From Thiothrix caldifontis (GTDB lineage: Bacteria; Pseudomonadota; Gammaproteobacteria; Thiotrichales; Thiotrichaceae): 39,313 bases of DNA. The notes beneath the pieces were generated by a model. It saw only the letters and a program-made list of their open reading frames with translations. It ran no database searches and was not told the origin of the DNA. The stretch covers positions 1 to 39,313 of the forward strand of contig NZ_FNQP01000029.1 of NCBI RefSeq assembly GCF_900107695.1. The letters run 5' to 3'. A program made the translations under genes and the position numbers. Shown one piece after another: positions 8,039 to 16,130 of the stretch (position 1 is the first letter of the stretch; each line of letters begins with the position of its first letter).

Positions 8039-8765
8039 GGCGGGCAAACACCTCACGGGCAAACAATAAATCCTGCCATGCTTTACGCTTATCAGACGGT
8101 TGGCGTAGCAAGTAAGCTGGGTGATAAGTAACCACAACAGGTGTGCCACTAACGGGAACGTGATGTTCTTGCCCACGCAAACGTGCTAATGGCGCAGTGG
8201 TTTGTAACAGGTTTTGTGCAGCAATACGCCCCACTACCAGAATCAGCGTGGGATTGACCAACGTAATTTGACGTTCCAAATAGCCTCGGCAATTAGCTGC
8301 TTCATCGGCGTGCGGGTCACGGTTGTTAGGCGGTCGGCATTTGAGGACATTGGCGATGTAAACGGTTTCACGCGGCATCCCAATCGCTAACAACATATTA
8401 TTGAGCAATTGACCAGCCTTACCTACAAATGGTTCGCCTTGACGATCTTCTTCTGCACCGGGTGCTTCGCCGATGACCATCCATGCGGCTTGTTGATTGC
8501 CCGTGCCAAACACTGTTTGGGTGCGAGTTTTGCTGATAGCACAACGGGTGCAGGACTGGACGGCGGTACGGAGGTCTTGCCAGGAGAGGGTGGAGCAATC
8601 GGGGGCGACAGGAAGCGGAGAACTTGGAACAACGGGAAGTGGCATATCTACTCCCCCCTTTGAAAAAGGGGGGGCGGGGGGGATTTCTTCCTCTACACTT
8701 GCTTTCGGCATCCACACCGGAATTCCCATTGCCTGCATGTAGCGCTTGCGTACCTGCAAATCCAC
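8019..8765 (-). CDS. Family 4 uracil-DNA glycosylase
   Basis: A type-4 uracil-DNA glycosylase that removes uracil from DNA, an iron-sulfur family. The core has the Cys pair CTRC near residue 70, the catalytic and uracil-binding motif GEAPGAEEDRQGEPFVGKAG, a further Cys in NVLKCRPPNNRDP, the next Cys in EAANCRGYLE, and the late motif TYHPAYLLR. The four Cys fit a [4Fe-4S] ligand set. The start is a GTG at 8765, six bases past the leuA stop, and the N-terminal block RKRYMQAMGIPVW is typical of the family. Residues about 25-40 (EEEIPPAPPFSKGG) are the translation of a palindromic DNA repeat inserted in frame in the linker before the catalytic domain. Confidence 0.92.
   Translation of the reverse strand: MDLQVRKRYMQAMGIPVWMPKASVEEEIPPAPPFSKGGVDMPLPVVPSSPLPVAPDCSTLSWQDLRTAVQSCTRCAISKTRTQTVFGTGNQQAAWMVIGEAPGAEEDRQGEPFVGKAGQLLNNMLLAIGMPRETVYIANVLKCRPPNNRDPHADEAANCRGYLERQITLVNPTLILVVGRIAAQNLLQTTAPLARLRGQEHHVPVSGTPVVVTYHPAYLLRQPSDKRKAWQDLLFAREVFARHAQPPL
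8651..8690. repeat. Palindromic repeat inside the uracil-DNA glycosylase gene
   Basis: The stretch contains CCCCCC-TTTGAAAAA-GGGGGG and a following G-run. Repeats of this composition are common dispersed elements and typically translate to PPxPPFxKGG peptides; here the peptide IPPAPPFSKGG appears. The element keeps the frame and sits in a Pro/Val/Ser-rich linker outside the catalytic domain. Confidence 0.65.
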
Positions 8766-8771
8766 CCGTGT

Positions 8772-10322
8772 TTACACTCCCTGATGGTGCTGCGGGTGTT
8801 CGCGCAGTGCTTGGCTGGCCAGTTTGTTCCACGCATCCACATAGGCTTTAGCGGAAGCGATCACGATGTCAGTATCCGCACCATGCCCGTGGATAATACG
8901 CCCGCCTTTATCCAGACGTACCGTAACCTCGCCTTGCGCATCCGTACCACTGGTAATGTTATTGACGGAATACAATGCCAGTGTCGCGGTTTCACCGACA
9001 ATGCTTTCGATGGCTTTGTACACCGCATCGACAGGCCCACCGCCAATAGCCCTGGCGGTTTGTTCCTTGCCATGGGCTTTCAGGATCACTTTTGCATCCG
9101 GGGCTTCGCCGGTGGTGGAACAAACATTCAACGCCAGCAACTCATACGCAACATCTTCTTGCGCAGAACGCGCATCCATCATCAACACCATCAAATCTTC
9201 GTCGAAAATGTCATGTTTGCGATCTGCCAGATCTTTAAAGCGCGAAAATGCAGCATTGAGTTCTTCTTCAGACGTCAATTCGATGTTGAGTTCTTGCAAA
9301 CGGGTCTTGAACGCATTGCGCCCCGAATGTTTGCCTAACACGATTTTGTTGTCTGACCAGCCTACGTCTTGCGCTCGCATGATTTCGTAAGTTTCGCGGT
9401 GTTTCAATACGCCGTCTTGATGAATGCCTGATTCATGGGCAAACGCATTCGCACCCACAATCGCTTTGTTCGGCTGTACAGGAAAACCCGTAACGCTGGA
9501 CACCAAGCGAGAAGTCGGCACGATATGGGTCGCATCAATACGGGTTTCAACCGGGAATACGTCGGGGCGCACGCGAATCGCCATGACCACTTCTTCCAAA
9601 GAAGCGTTACCGGCACGTTCACCCAGACCGTTGATGGTACATTCCACCTGACGCGCACCTTGCATCACCGCTGCCAAAGAATTGCCGACCGCCAAGCCAA
9701 GGTCATTGTGGCAGTGTACCGAGAAAACGGCTTTATCAGCATTGGGAATATTCGCAATCAAGCGCCCGACCATATCACCAAACACAGACGGAATTTGATA
9801 ACCAACGGTATCAGGGATATTGATGGTACGCGCCCCCGCTGCAATCGCTGCTTCAATCACGCGGCACAGAAAATCGAATTCAGAACGCCCCGCATCTTCG
9901 CACGAAAACTCGACATCATCGGTGTAATGACGCGCCCGCTTCACTGCGAATACGGCTTGCTCAACGACCTGATCCGGTGTCATCCGCAACTTGTTCTGCA
10001 TGTGAATCGGAGATGTCGCAATAAAGGTGTGGATACGCCCGGAATTAGCAGGCTTAATAGCCTCGGCAGCGCGATCAATATCTTTTTCCAACGCACGCGC
10101 AAGGCCGCAAATAGTGCTGTCTTTGACAATACTGGCAATCGCTTTCACCGACTCAAAATCGCCGGGGCTGGCAATCGGAAAGCCGCCTTCGATAACATCC
10201 ACCCGCATTTTTTCCAACATCAGGGCGATGCGGATTTTCTCTTCTTGCGTCATGGATGCGCCGGGGCTTTGTTCGCCGTCACGTAACGTCGTATCAAAAA
10301 TAATCAAACGGTCTTTAGACAT
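8772..10322 (-). CDS. leuA: 2-Isopropylmalate synthase
   Basis: The protein condenses acetyl-CoA with 2-oxoisovalerate, the first committed step of leucine synthesis. Visible are the N-terminal [13 protein letters not shown], the metal-binding and catalytic [14 protein letters not shown], the block [14 protein letters not shown] and [17 protein letters not shown]-terminal regulatory domain (about residues 390-510) implies leucine feedback. The 516-residue length is that of the full proteobacterial LeuA. I chose the ATG at 10322 because AGGAG lies seven bases upstream, over an in-frame start six codons earlier. The 116-base leader up to pssA contains a short GC hairpin (GCCC-TGCG-GGGC), but I could not read a leader peptide. 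Confidence 0.95.
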   Translation of the reverse strand: MSKDRLIIFDTTLRDGEQSPGASMTQEEKIRIALMLEKMRVDVIEGGFPIASPGDFESVKAIASIVKDSTICGLARALEKDIDRAAEAIKPANSGRIHTFIATSPIHMQNKLRMTPDQVVEQAVFAVKRARHYTDDVEFSCEDAGRSEFDFLCRVIEAAIAAGARTINIPDTVGYQIPSVFGDMVGRLIANIPNADKAVFSVHCHNDLGLAVGNSLAAVMQGARQVECTINGLGERAGNASLEEVVMAIRVRPDVFPVETRIDATHIVPTSRLVSSVTGFPVQPNKAIVGANAFAHESGIHQDGVLKHRETYEIMRAQDVGWSDNKIVLGKHSGRNAFKTRLQELNIELTSEEELNAAFSRFKDLADRKHDIFDEDLMVLMMDARSAQEDVAYELLALNVCSTTGEAPDAKVILKAHGKEQTARAIGGGPVDAVYKAIESIVGETATLALYSVNNITSGTDAQGEVTVRLDKGGRIIHGHGADTDIVIASAKAYVDAWNKLASQALREHPQHHQGV

Positions 10323-10438
10323 GTTCCTGCTCCTAAACACGGCTGCGCACTGGTTTATTGAGCAACCGAAGTATCAATCTGAAAGTGGATGTAATAATAG
10401 CGCGTGTTGCCCCGCAGGGCGTAAGAATTTACTCCACT

Positions 10439-11221
10439 TCAAGCATCAACACCTTTTTTACGCCGCTGGAACTTACGCCACCGCCGCCACCCCCACAGTA
10501 ACGGCCCCGACAGGGCATACAATAAAAATACCCCAAACAATACTTTAGGCGGATCAATCGTCGTCAACGCAAACACCAATACGACCGCCAGTACCACCAC
10601 AAACGGCACGCGGTTACGCAGGTCAAAATCTTTAAAGCTGTAAAAACTGATATTGCTAACCATCAACAAGCCGACGGATAACGTCAACAATAAGGCAGGA
10701 ATTTGTAAGTTACGCCCCGTCACGTCCAGATCATGGAATACCCAAACCATCCCTACCATGACTGCGGCGGCGGCTGGACTCGGCAAGCCCACGAAAAAGC
10801 GCTTATCGACCTTACCAATTTGTGTATTGAACCGAGCCAAACGCAGCGCTGCACACGCCACGTAAACAAAAGCCGCTAACCAACCAGCCTTTCCCCATGC
10901 TGTGCCCGAAGCCTGTAAATGCACCAGCGCCCACTGATACATAACTAAACCCGGTGCAACGCCAAAGGAAATCAGATCAGCCAAACTGTCATATTGCGCC
11001 CCGAATTCGGTTTGGGTATTCGTCATGCGGGCAACCCGCCCATCCAACCCATCCAAAATCATAGCAATAAAAACCGCCACCGCTGCCGCTTCAAACTTGC
11101 CCTGCATGGCGGCCACTACGGCATAAAAACCACCGAACATAGCGCCGGTGGTCAACAAATTGGGCAGTAAATAAATGCCCCTGCTGGGCGAGGATTTTAC
11201 GTTTAGTTGTTGCTCTTCCAC
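10439..11221 (-). CDS. pssA: CDP-diacylglycerol-serine O-phosphatidyltransferase
   Basis: An integral membrane enzyme that makes phosphatidylserine from CDP-diacylglycerol and serine, the precursor of phosphatidylethanolamine. The CDP-alcohol phosphatidyltransferase signature is complete: DGLDGRVARMTNTQTEFGAQYDSLAD, i.e. D-G-x2-D-G-x2-A-R-x8-G-x3-D-x3-D. About seven hydrophobic segments are spread over 260 residues. The start is GTG at 11221 with a weak GGGA upstream. The C-terminus is strongly basic (WGWRRWRKFQRRKKG). It lies upstream of leuA on the same strand, a neighbourhood seen in other proteobacteria. Confidence 0.93.
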   Translation of the reverse strand: MEEQQLNVKSSPSRGIYLLPNLLTTGAMFGGFYAVVAAMQGKFEAAAVAVFIAMILDGLDGRVARMTNTQTEFGAQYDSLADLISFGVAPGLVMYQWALVHLQASGTAWGKAGWLAAFVYVACAALRLARFNTQIGKVDKRFFVGLPSPAAAAVMVGMVWVFHDLDVTGRNLQIPALLLTLSVGLLMVSNISFYSFKDFDLRNRVPFVVVLAVVLVFALTTIDPPKVLFGVFLLYALSGPLLWGWRRWRKFQRRKKGVDA

Positions 11222-11300
11222 TGAAGTGTCCCGTTTAACTGCTATAGATGCATAGTAGCTAGCATTGTGCCACAGTGGAATGCGTTCCTGTTACAACAAC

Positions 11301-11417
11301 TTATTCACCCGACTTTTTGATGAACACCCAACCTAAGTACCCCATCATCACCAACATGAATAGAATCACAATAATGGTTAGCACACCCATCCAGCTTCCA
11401 AATAATAGCTCAATCAT
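11301..11417 (-). CDS. DUF3149-like single-span membrane microprotein
   Basis: A 38-residue frame, MIELLFGSWMGVLTIIVILF followed by MLVMMGYLGWVFIKKSGE, from the ATG at 11417 with GGAG eleven bases upstream. A short N-terminal segment with an acidic residue leads into one transmembrane helix and a KKSGE tail. I recognise this pattern as DUF3149, a family of tiny membrane proteins of unknown function found in beta- and gammaproteobacteria. It is divergent from the FNR-type regulator gene. Family assignment is from recall of the consensus, unconfirmed. Confidence 0.75.
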   Translation of the reverse strand: MIELLFGSWMGVLTIIVILFMLVMMGYLGWVFIKKSGE

Positions 11418-11491
11418 GACAACCTATTCTCCTACACTAATGGTAATAAACGTGTACAATCCGAAGTTTAGGTGAATACGCTCGCATTGTT

Positions 11492-11505
11492 TTGATTTAC
11501 ATCAA
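11492..11505. promoter_or_regulatory. FNR/ANR box upstream of the FNR gene
   Basis: TTGATTTACATCAA is a perfect match to the TTGAT-N4-ATCAA consensus. It lies about 90 bases before the regulator start codon and also upstream of the divergent DUF3149-like gene. It may mediate autoregulation. Confidence 0.85.
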
Positions 11506-11590
11506 AAAACATGAGGTTAGATGGAATTGAGAGAGCCATCGCACAAAAACCTAACAATCCTTTGAATATCATCACAGCTTGGGATGACGC

Positions 11591-12343
11591 ATGAAAACAA
11601 TTGCTTTACACAGCGCCAAAAAATCAGCCGTTGCTTGCCATAATTGCAGCCTAAGTGAACTCTGCTTACCACGTGGTCTTAACCGTGATGAGTTGGAGCT
11701 ATTGGAAAATGCCATCAATAAAACGGTCAAAATCAAGAAAAAAGACTACTTGTTTCACCGCGATGATCAACAACAATCTATCTATGCCGTCAAAGCAGGT
11801 GCAATCAAAACATCATTGTCAACACCCGATGGTGAGGAACAGATTCTAGGCTTTTACCTACCCGGTGATTTGTTAGGGTTTGATGCCTTTGCCCGCGACC
11901 GCCACACCTGTGATGCACAAGCCTTAGACGACACCCTCGTCTGCGAGCTTAGCATGGATAATTTCCAAGAGCTGTGCGGCAAATTACCCATTATGCGCGG
12001 GCAAATGATGCGCCAAATTGGCTCAGAACTGGAACGTGAACAGATGTTGCTGCTGACACTGGGGCAAATGCGTACCGAAGAACGCCTTGCTACGTTTCTT
12101 TCCAGCTTGTCGGAACGCAATAAAGATCGCGGTTTTTCCAGCAATGAATTCAACCTACCGATGGCGCGTCACGATCTTGCCAACTACCTTGGTATGGCAG
12201 TGGAAACGCTGAGCCGCATGTTTTCACGCTTACAGGAAGAAAAAATCATCGCAGTGCAACATCGCTTAGTAAAAATCGAAGACATGAGCCGCCTCAAACA
12301 GTTGGCACATCACACCTGCCGACCCGCAGGTGATGCACTGTAA
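11591..12343 (+). CDS. fnr: FNR/ANR-type oxygen-responsive transcription regulator
   Basis: The 250-residue CRP/FNR protein carries the FNR cluster ligands: Cys at 16, 19 and 25 (ACHNCSLSELCLP) plus a central Cys in RHTCDAQ, so a [4Fe-4S] oxygen sensor is expected. A cyclic-nucleotide-like fold is followed by a long dimer helix (MMRQIGSELEREQMLLL) and the HTH MARHDLANYLGMAVETLSRMFSRLQEE. The recognition helix has the E-x2-S-R set that reads TTGAT half sites in FNR proteins. Boxes fitting this lie before its own gene, hemN and ccoN. It is convergent with hemN, with seven bases between the stops. Confidence 0.94.
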   Translation: MKTIALHSAKKSAVACHNCSLSELCLPRGLNRDELELLENAINKTVKIKKKDYLFHRDDQQQSIYAVKAGAIKTSLSTPDGEEQILGFYLPGDLLGFDAFARDRHTCDAQALDDTLVCELSMDNFQELCGKLPIMRGQMMRQIGSELEREQMLLLTLGQMRTEERLATFLSSLSERNKDRGFSSNEFNLPMARHDLANYLGMAVETLSRMFSRLQEEKIIAVQHRLVKIEDMSRLKQLAHHTCRPAGDAL

Positions 12344-12350
12344 GCGGCGG

Positions 12351-13736
12351 TTAAATCACCCGTGAGAAACGTTGTTGTACACTTTGCTTGCGCAAGCTGA
12401 CATCAAACACCATACAAATATTGCGGATGAGAAAGCGCCCACGTGGCGTGACATCTAAACCTGTATCCGTAAATTGCAACAAATGGTCGCTCACCATTGG
12501 CTGCAACAACTCCAGTTCACGGCTGAAGTACTCTGCAAACGCCAGACTAAAAAGCCGTTCAACTTGAGTAAAATTCAGTGTAAAATGGCACGCCAATTGC
12601 TGGATAATGTAGCGACGCAACACATCATCATCATCCAAGGTCAATCCCTTGATCACGGGCAAATGCCCTGTATCAAGGGCAGCGTAGTACTCTTCTAAGG
12701 TCTTAGCATTCTGACTATAACATTCCGCCACACTGCTAATGGAACTCACACCCATTGCCACCAAATCACAATCAGCATGGGTGGTATAGCCTTGGAAATT
12801 ACGATGTAACGTTCCTTGGCGCTGGGCAATCGCTAATTCATCATCGGGCTTGGCGAAATGATCCATTCCAATGTATTCGTAACCTGCTGCGGTTAAATGC
12901 TCCACCGCCAACTGCATGATTTGCAATTTGGTTTCAGGGGATGGCAAATCCGCCTCATTGATGCGCCGCTGCGGTTTAAACAAGTTTGGCATGTGTGCAT
13001 AGTTAAACACTGAAATGCGATCCGGTGACATTTCAATGATGGTATCCAGTGTTTGGCGGAAACTTTCAACGGTTTGAAACGGTAAACCGTAAATCAAATC
13101 CACGCTGATAGATTTTGCACCATAAGCGCGACAGGCATCAATAATTGCCAAGGTTTGCGCAATGGGCTGAATGCGGTTAACGGCAACTTGCACACGCTCA
13201 TCCACATCCTGCACACCGAGGCTGAAGCGATTGAAACCAATCTCACGCAACAGGCCAATGGTCTCAGCCGTCACCGAACGCGGGTCAATCTCGATGGAAT
13301 AATCCCCCTCATCGGTAATATGCAAGGAAAAGTGCTCACGGGTTTTATCCATCAACGCCCGCATTTCATCATGGCTGAGAAACGTTGGCGTACCGCCCCC
13401 CCAATGCAGTTGCTCCACCATACGATCACGATCATACAGCTTGGCTTGCATCTCAATTTCACGGAACAGGTATTGCAGATAGGTTTCAGCTTTGGAATGA
13501 TCTTTGGTCACAATCTTGTTGCAAGCACAGTAAAAACACACCGTATCGCAAAATGGCACATGAAAATACAAGGACAAGGGCAACGGGATGGGGTCTTCAT
13601 TGCTCAAATAAGCATGAGCCTTGTATTCGTCTTCGGTAAAAGGCCCAAACGCGACCGCTGTCGGATAAGACGTATAACGCGGCCCCGCCGTGTCATAACG
13701 ACGTATCAAATCTGCATCGAATTGAACTGCACTCAT
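12351..13736 (-). CDS. hemN: Oxygen-independent coproporphyrinogen III oxidase
   Basis: A radical SAM enzyme that decarboxylates coproporphyrinogen III to protoporphyrinogen IX without oxygen. The cluster motif reads YFHVPFCDTVCFYCACNK, the CX3CX2C radical-SAM set plus the extra Cys typical of HemN. Further features are HWGGGTPTFL, EIDPRSV, the block GFNRFSLGVQDVD and the C-terminal HemN domain. I chose the ATG at 13736, preceded by AGAGG at six bases, giving 461 residues; a longer frame to 13775 adds a segment without a good ribosome site. It supplies heme under low oxygen for the adjoining cbb3 oxidase. An FNR-like box lies about 100 bases upstream. Confidence 0.95.
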   Translation of the reverse strand: MSAVQFDADLIRRYDTAGPRYTSYPTAVAFGPFTEDEYKAHAYLSNEDPIPLPLSLYFHVPFCDTVCFYCACNKIVTKDHSKAETYLQYLFREIEMQAKLYDRDRMVEQLHWGGGTPTFLSHDEMRALMDKTREHFSLHITDEGDYSIEIDPRSVTAETIGLLREIGFNRFSLGVQDVDERVQVAVNRIQPIAQTLAIIDACRAYGAKSISVDLIYGLPFQTVESFRQTLDTIIEMSPDRISVFNYAHMPNLFKPQRRINEADLPSPETKLQIMQLAVEHLTAAGYEYIGMDHFAKPDDELAIAQRQGTLHRNFQGYTTHADCDLVAMGVSSISSVAECYSQNAKTLEEYYAALDTGHLPVIKGLTLDDDDVLRRYIIQQLACHFTLNFTQVERLFSLAFAEYFSRELELLQPMVSDHLLQFTDTGLDVTPRGRFLIRNICMVFDVSLRKQSVQQRFSRVI

Positions 13737-13830
13737 ACCAACCTCTTTTTTTAACCCAAAGCCAAGCGGGTACATAATCGCTGCATCTACCCTGCCATGA
13801 CAAGCGCTTGAAACAAAACATTAAACTAAA

Positions 13831-13844
13831 TTGACCTGTATCAA
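13831..13844. promoter_or_regulatory. FNR-like box between hemN and the candidate small RNA
   Basis: TTGACCTGTATCAA departs from TTGAT-N4-ATCAA at one base. Its centre lies about 100 bases before hemN on the minus strand. On the + strand a class II start (-41.5) would fall near 13879, and TGTAAA at 13865-13870 could be a weak -10. One site may serve both directions. Confidence 0.7.
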
Positions 13845-13878
13845 GAAACCGAAAGCGGGTGCATTGTAAACCCTACAG

Positions 13879-14004
13879 AAAACAGGTGTAATCACTTCCG
13901 AAGATTGCTGATGTCGATGTTTCGTTACCTCCTCTGAATCAGCAATTTTCAACGCTCTACATACCCTAAAGCACTTAGGCTCTCCTTCGGGAGAGCCTTT
14001 TTTT
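13879..14004 (+). ncRNA. Candidate FNR-linked small RNA
   Basis: A strong intrinsic terminator at 13978-14004 points along the + strand, yet the nearest + strand gene (fnr) ends 1.6 kb away with hemN convergent in between. A + strand transcript must therefore begin between hemN and the terminator. The FNR-like box at 13831-13844 would place a start near 13879. Within the implied RNA of about 125 bases, ATTGCTGAT (13904-13912) pairs with ATCAGCAAT (13938-13946), and the 25-base loop exposes TTACCTCCTCT, complementary to Shine-Dalgarno sequences. No credible reading frame was seen. The start is inferred; the stem-loop and terminator are seen directly. Confidence 0.55.
13978..14004 (+). terminator. 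Intrinsic terminator, + strand
   Basis: GGCTCTCC-TTCG-GGAGAGCC followed by seven T. The UUCG tetraloop stem is perfect. On the minus strand no T-run follows the stem, so it acts on + strand transcription only. Confidence 0.9.
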
Positions 14005-14021
14005 CGTTCTAACCTTTACGT

Positions 14022-14525
14022 TTATTGAGCAGGCTGTAGCAGCAGTGTTGTCGCCTCTGCGGTTGGCATAACCCCCTCCAGCCGCCAACGCTCATCTAAT
14101 GGCAACAAATGCACATGCCATTTCCCCGCCGCTAACGCTTGAATCTCACCTGCCCACATTCCCGTTCCTGCATAATTCAGCGTGACTGACTGATCACGAT
14201 CGGGGATGGTGGCATGAAACAACTTCAACACCAAAGGCTGTTGGGACTGCACCTCTGAGTGATCCAACAACAAACGTACCGCCGTACCATTTAACGCAAG
14301 ATTTCCCTGCAACCCCAAAGCGGAGGCTTGCTGGCCTTTTGCCAACGAATGATTAATCGCCTTGCCCACTTTGTAGTAATCATCCACCACTAAACCACTG
14401 CTACCACTGGCTGCTAACGAGTAAGTATACAAACCCGCAACCACTGCCGTGGCAGGCATCACCATCAATAGCCAAGGCCAAGGCTGTTTGTACCATGGCG
14501 TAGTGTCTTTCGCATCAACATACAT
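14022..14525 (-). CDS. ccoH: FixH/CcoH-family cbb3 oxidase assembly protein
   Basis: The 167-residue protein has a single transmembrane helix at about 15-38 (WPWLLMVMPATAVVAGLYTYSLA), then the FixH-type segment DDYYKVGKAINHSLAKGQQASALGL and a periplasmic beta-rich domain ending in GKWHVHLLPLDERWRLEG. FixH/CcoH proteins are needed for assembly or stability of cbb3 oxidase. It follows ccoG with a 12-base gap on the same strand, so the two are probably cotranscribed. Confidence 0.85.
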   Translation of the reverse strand: MYVDAKDTTPWYKQPWPWLLMVMPATAVVAGLYTYSLAASGSSGLVVDDYYKVGKAINHSLAKGQQASALGLQGNLALNGTAVRLLLDHSEVQSQQPLVLKLFHATIPDRDQSVTLNYAGTGMWAGEIQALAAGKWHVHLLPLDERWRLEGVMPTAEATTLLLQPAQ

Positions 14526-14537
14526 GCTGCGTACCTC

Positions 14538-15935
14538 TTACTTGTTAGGGCCTAAAAAACGGGCTTTCTGCGTTTGTGCGACTGATGGATCATCTTTAGC
14601 CTCAATATGGAACATAACCTCCTGACTACGATTTGTCATATTGTCAGGGTTTGCTATCACCTTAATCGGTACTTCTGCCACTTTGCCAGAGCCGACATGC
14701 AGATTATCCACCCCTTGCAACCTAATACCCTCGATACCGGCAATACTCACACTGTATTGATGTTCCCTTTCATCCATATTCATGATTTTCAGGGTGTAAA
14801 TATTCTCGATATTGCCATCGCCCGTATCTCGGAACAGCGCATTACGGTCACGAATAATATCCAATTCCAACGGTACTCGTTGCATCACCGAATACAGCAA
14901 GGCACTGCTAATCGCCAGCAATAACCCTGCATAAATGAAGGTGCGCCCCCGCAAGATATGCGTTTTGCCACCTTGTAAAGCGTGCTCGGTGGTATAGCGT
15001 ACTAAACCACGTGGGTAACCCATTTTATCCATGATGCTATCACAAGCATCAATACAGGCAGCACAACCGATACACTCGTATTGCAAGCCATTACGAATGT
15101 CGATTCCCGTCGGGCAAACTTGCACACACAAAGTACAATCCACGCAATCACCTTTATCCGTAGGCTTTTCTGCCCCACGTTTGCGCGAACCGCGTGGTTC
15201 TCCACGAGCCTCATCATACGAAATGATCAGCGTGTCTTTATCAAACATCGCGCTTTGGAAACGTGCATACGGACACATGTACAGGCAAATCTGTTCGCGC
15301 AAAAAACCCGCATTTCCGTAAGTTGCCAAGCCATAAAATAAAACCCAGAATAATGCCCAGCCACCGATAATACCGCTGCTAAGCTCAAACCACAGGGTTT
15401 CGACGGGCACAAAGAAACCCACAAAGGTAAAGCCTGTCCACAGTGAGAAAAACAGCCACAATACGTGTTTAATCGCCTTCTTACCAATTTTGACGCGATC
15501 CCACGGTGCATTATCCAGTTTGACTTGCTGCGGACGGTCGCCTTCCACCCATTGCTCAATCCAAATGAAGACTTCGCTCCAAACGGTTTGCGGGCAGGCA
15601 TACCCACACCAAACCCTACCCGCCAACGCCGTAACAAAGAACAGTAATAATGCGGCCAAAATCAAAATGACTGCCAAATAGAAAAAATCTTGCGGCCAAA
15701 AAGTCATGCCAAACAAATGAAATTTACGCGCAGGCAGGTCAAACAATACTAACTGCTGATCATTCCATTTCAACCACGGTAATAAATAAAACAGCCCCAG
15801 CAACCCCCATACTGAAAACTTACGCAGGGTAGTAAAAACTCCTTTGGTTTGACGTGGGTAAATTTTTTGGTGCTGTTTATAGAAACCACTATTTTGATTT
15901 TTACTGGATGATGAATTCGTAGAATGTTCAGACAT
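14538..15935 (-). CDS. ccoG: Cytochrome c oxidase accessory protein CcoG (RdxA/FixG)
   Basis: A membrane polyferredoxin of 465 residues that supports copper delivery to cbb3 oxidase (reported as a Cu(II) reductase in Rhodobacter). The N-terminal half has several membrane helices, with CGYACPQTVWSEVFIWIEQWVEG typical of the family. Two ferredoxin-type clusters follow: CVDCTLCVQVCPTGIDIR and CIGCAACIDACDSIMDKMGYPRGLVRY. The C-terminal part, after one more helix, is an Ig-like periplasmic domain. The chosen ATG at 15935 has AAGGA at about seven bases; a longer frame adds 16 residues without support. It lies 195 bases downstream of ccoP, a gap holding a hairpin repeat, so a separate promoter is possible. 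Confidence 0.95.
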   Translation of the reverse strand: MSEHSTNSSSSKNQNSGFYKQHQKIYPRQTKGVFTTLRKFSVWGLLGLFYLLPWLKWNDQQLVLFDLPARKFHLFGMTFWPQDFFYLAVILILAALLLFFVTALAGRVWCGYACPQTVWSEVFIWIEQWVEGDRPQQVKLDNAPWDRVKIGKKAIKHVLWLFFSLWTGFTFVGFFVPVETLWFELSSGIIGGWALFWVLFYGLATYGNAGFLREQICLYMCPYARFQSAMFDKDTLIISYDEARGEPRGSRKRGAEKPTDKGDCVDCTLCVQVCPTGIDIRNGLQYECIGCAACIDACDSIMDKMGYPRGLVRYTTEHALQGGKTHILRGRTFIYAGLLLAISSALLYSVMQRVPLELDIIRDRNALFRDTGDGNIENIYTLKIMNMDEREHQYSVSIAGIEGIRLQGVDNLHVGSGKVAEVPIKVIANPDNMTNRSQEVMFHIEAKDDPSVAQTQKARFLGPNK

Positions 15936-16073
15936 ATCAATATCCTTTAGCCTGAATGGGTAACAAGGCTCGTAAGCTAACACGCAACATAACGGATTTA
16001 TTTGATAAAAAGCGGATTGGAAAACAGATTATTGTTTTACGAACCACTTTCAAGACATTTATCAAAAATTACC

Positions 16074-16121
16074 CCCTCCTCACCCTTCCCCCACAAGGGG
16101 TGAAGGGTGTAAAAGGGGGAA
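16074..16121. repeat. GC-rich palindromic repeat between ccoP and ccoG
   Basis: The core at 16081-16109 folds as CACCCTTC...GAAGGGTG around CCCCACAAGGGG, flanked by C-rich and G-rich outer arms. Its 25-base centre matches the repeat at 23052-23076 except for about one base, so this is a dispersed element. It could attenuate reading from ccoP into ccoG. Confidence 0.7.
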
Positions 16122-16130
16122 TCAACGGCA

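Noticed and set aside
9435-10286. 283-codon open frame antisense to leuA
   Set aside because: Shadow frame with low-complexity, His/Arg/Asn-rich translation opposite a certain gene.
12314-12331. ACCTGC/GCAGGT inverted repeat at the end of fnr as a terminator
   Set aside because: No T-run follows on either strand and the repeat lies within the coding sequence.
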